Source of the DNA: an uncultured Bacteroidales bacterium
Lineage (GTDB): Bacteria > Bacteroidota > Bacteroidia > Bacteroidales > Bacteroidaceae
Length of the DNA: 27,779 nt
Direction of reading: 5' to 3'
Assembly: GCA_937901185.1 (NCBI GenBank)
Contig: CALCHR010000056.1
Coordinates: forward strand, 1-27,779
Below are positions 27,388 to 27,779 of this stretch, piece after piece; the stretch's first letter is position 1, and every line of letters starts with the position of its first letter. The translations under genes and the position numbers were made by a program. Below the pieces are notes generated by a model. It did no database searches and was not told the DNA's origin. It saw only the letters and a program-made list of their open reading frames with translations.

Positions 27388-27702
27388 TTAGCCTGCACCT
27401 ACACAGACGTCAAGTTTAATTTTTGTTTTAAGAGCTTCGAAGCAGGTAATCTGTCCAATGTCTTTAAGTCGCTCTCCATCAATGAAAAGCTCAAGCTCGT
27501 CAAACTCATAAGGTTTGATATACTCGGATTCAAGTCGCTTCGCTACTCTGTAAAGTTCGAACTTCTTAGGTTCCTGATACTTAAAGATCTGGGATTCACC
27601 CCACGGAACTGCCTTACCGTGTGCGTCCCAATAAGGTTTGGTATCGACTCTCTTCGTGTATCCGCTTTGTACAAGCTCACGAGAAATTTCTGTGACTGTC
27701 AT
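27388..27702 (-). CDS. Small phage protein (104 aa)
   Basis: It begins MTVTEISRELVQSGYTKRVD, a helix with a turn. Then come a charged region with strands (KKFELYRVAKRLESEYIKPY; ELELFIDGERLKDIG) and a C-terminus with LDVCVGAG. No family is recognised. GGAGG lies 7 bases before the ATG, and the gene begins 2 bases after the stop of the partial gene upstream. Confidence 0.77.
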   Translation of the reverse strand: MTVTEISRELVQSGYTKRVDTKPYWDAHGKAVPWGESQIFKYQEPKKFELYRVAKRLESEYIKPYEFDELELFIDGERLKDIGQITCFEALKTKIKLDVCVGAG

Positions 27703-27704
27703 AG

Positions 27705-27779
27705 TCAGTCCTCCGAATCAGTACCGTAAGTTTCAAGAAATGCTAAAACATCACCAAGCATCTTACGATACATTTCAGC
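27705..27779 (-). CDS. 3' end of an unknown gene, cut by the window edge
   Basis: Only the C-terminal part is present, ending EMYRKMLGDVLAFLETYG and an acidic TDSED, in a helical pattern. It precedes the 27388-27702 gene by 2 bases, with that gene's GGAGG inside its last codons, a coupled arrangement. Product unknown. Confidence 0.6.
   Translation of the reverse strand, partial: AEMYRKMLGDVLAFLETYGTDSED

Noticed and set aside
1..27779. tRNA genes, CRISPR arrays, insertion sequences or attachment sites
   Set aside because: No cloverleaf, regularly spaced repeats, transposase or integrase were seen on either strand by eye. A dedicated tRNA or repeat search was not possible here.

Overview
The window looks like a piece of the genome of a tailed phage (or prophage) of a low-GC Gram-positive host, most likely a gut-type Firmicute or Clostridium-like bacterium. 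Four things support this. All 61 coding regions I call (59 complete, one cut by each window edge) lie on the minus strand. They are densely packed, often with ATGA or TAATG start/stop overlaps. Nearly all have strong AGGAGG-type ribosome binding sites. The recognisable products are phage-like: two large tail-fibre or receptor-binding-type proteins, an ATP-dependent DNA ligase, a DUF551 protein, and an N6-adenine DNA methyltransferase beside a possible restriction enzyme. No capsid, portal, terminase, polymerase, integrase, tRNA or CRISPR is present.

Transcription runs from high to low coordinates. 27779-26317: four genes of unknown function ending in a long hairpin. 26194-25324: two unknown genes. 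25202-22968: two small proteins, a conserved phage protein and the DNA ligase. 22810-21929: one coiled-coil protein. 21802-20758: two unknowns, one very acidic. 20598-20434: one tiny protein. 20317-17233: twelve small genes, including a membrane protein and zinc-ribbon proteins. 17136-16547: two genes, the second running into the next promoter. 16535-14770: seven small genes. 14505-14067: two small genes. 13918-12091: possible restriction enzyme and methyltransferase. 11918-8366: thirteen small genes. 8256-1764: an 1149-residue fibre with a C-terminal SGNH-type hydrolase region, then a 1008-residue Ig/beta-helix protein. 1594-1: seven small genes, including a DUF551 protein and a degenerate HNH/AP2-like protein.

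The clusters are separated by compact terminator-promoter cassettes. A hairpin closing the upstream cluster is followed within a few bases by a sigma-A-like promoter. In five cassettes this is exactly TTTACA-N17-TATAAT, usually followed by ATATA(C/T)GTAA. About six further TATAAT sites with weaker -35 boxes occupy the same position. This gives about twelve short transcription units.

Most of the small proteins have no function I can name. The main points of interest are the possible phage-encoded restriction-modification pair, the enzymatic fibre with an unusual catalytic block, the Ig/beta-helix protein with an internal duplication, the repeated cassettes (one overlapped in frame by a gene, one flanked by a 15-bp inverted repeat), and the many tiny zinc-binding and beta-beta-alpha-type proteins. 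Ten complete genes shorter than 60 codons were found by translating the gaps. About fifteen starts were moved downstream to the ATG that has a ribosome binding site.
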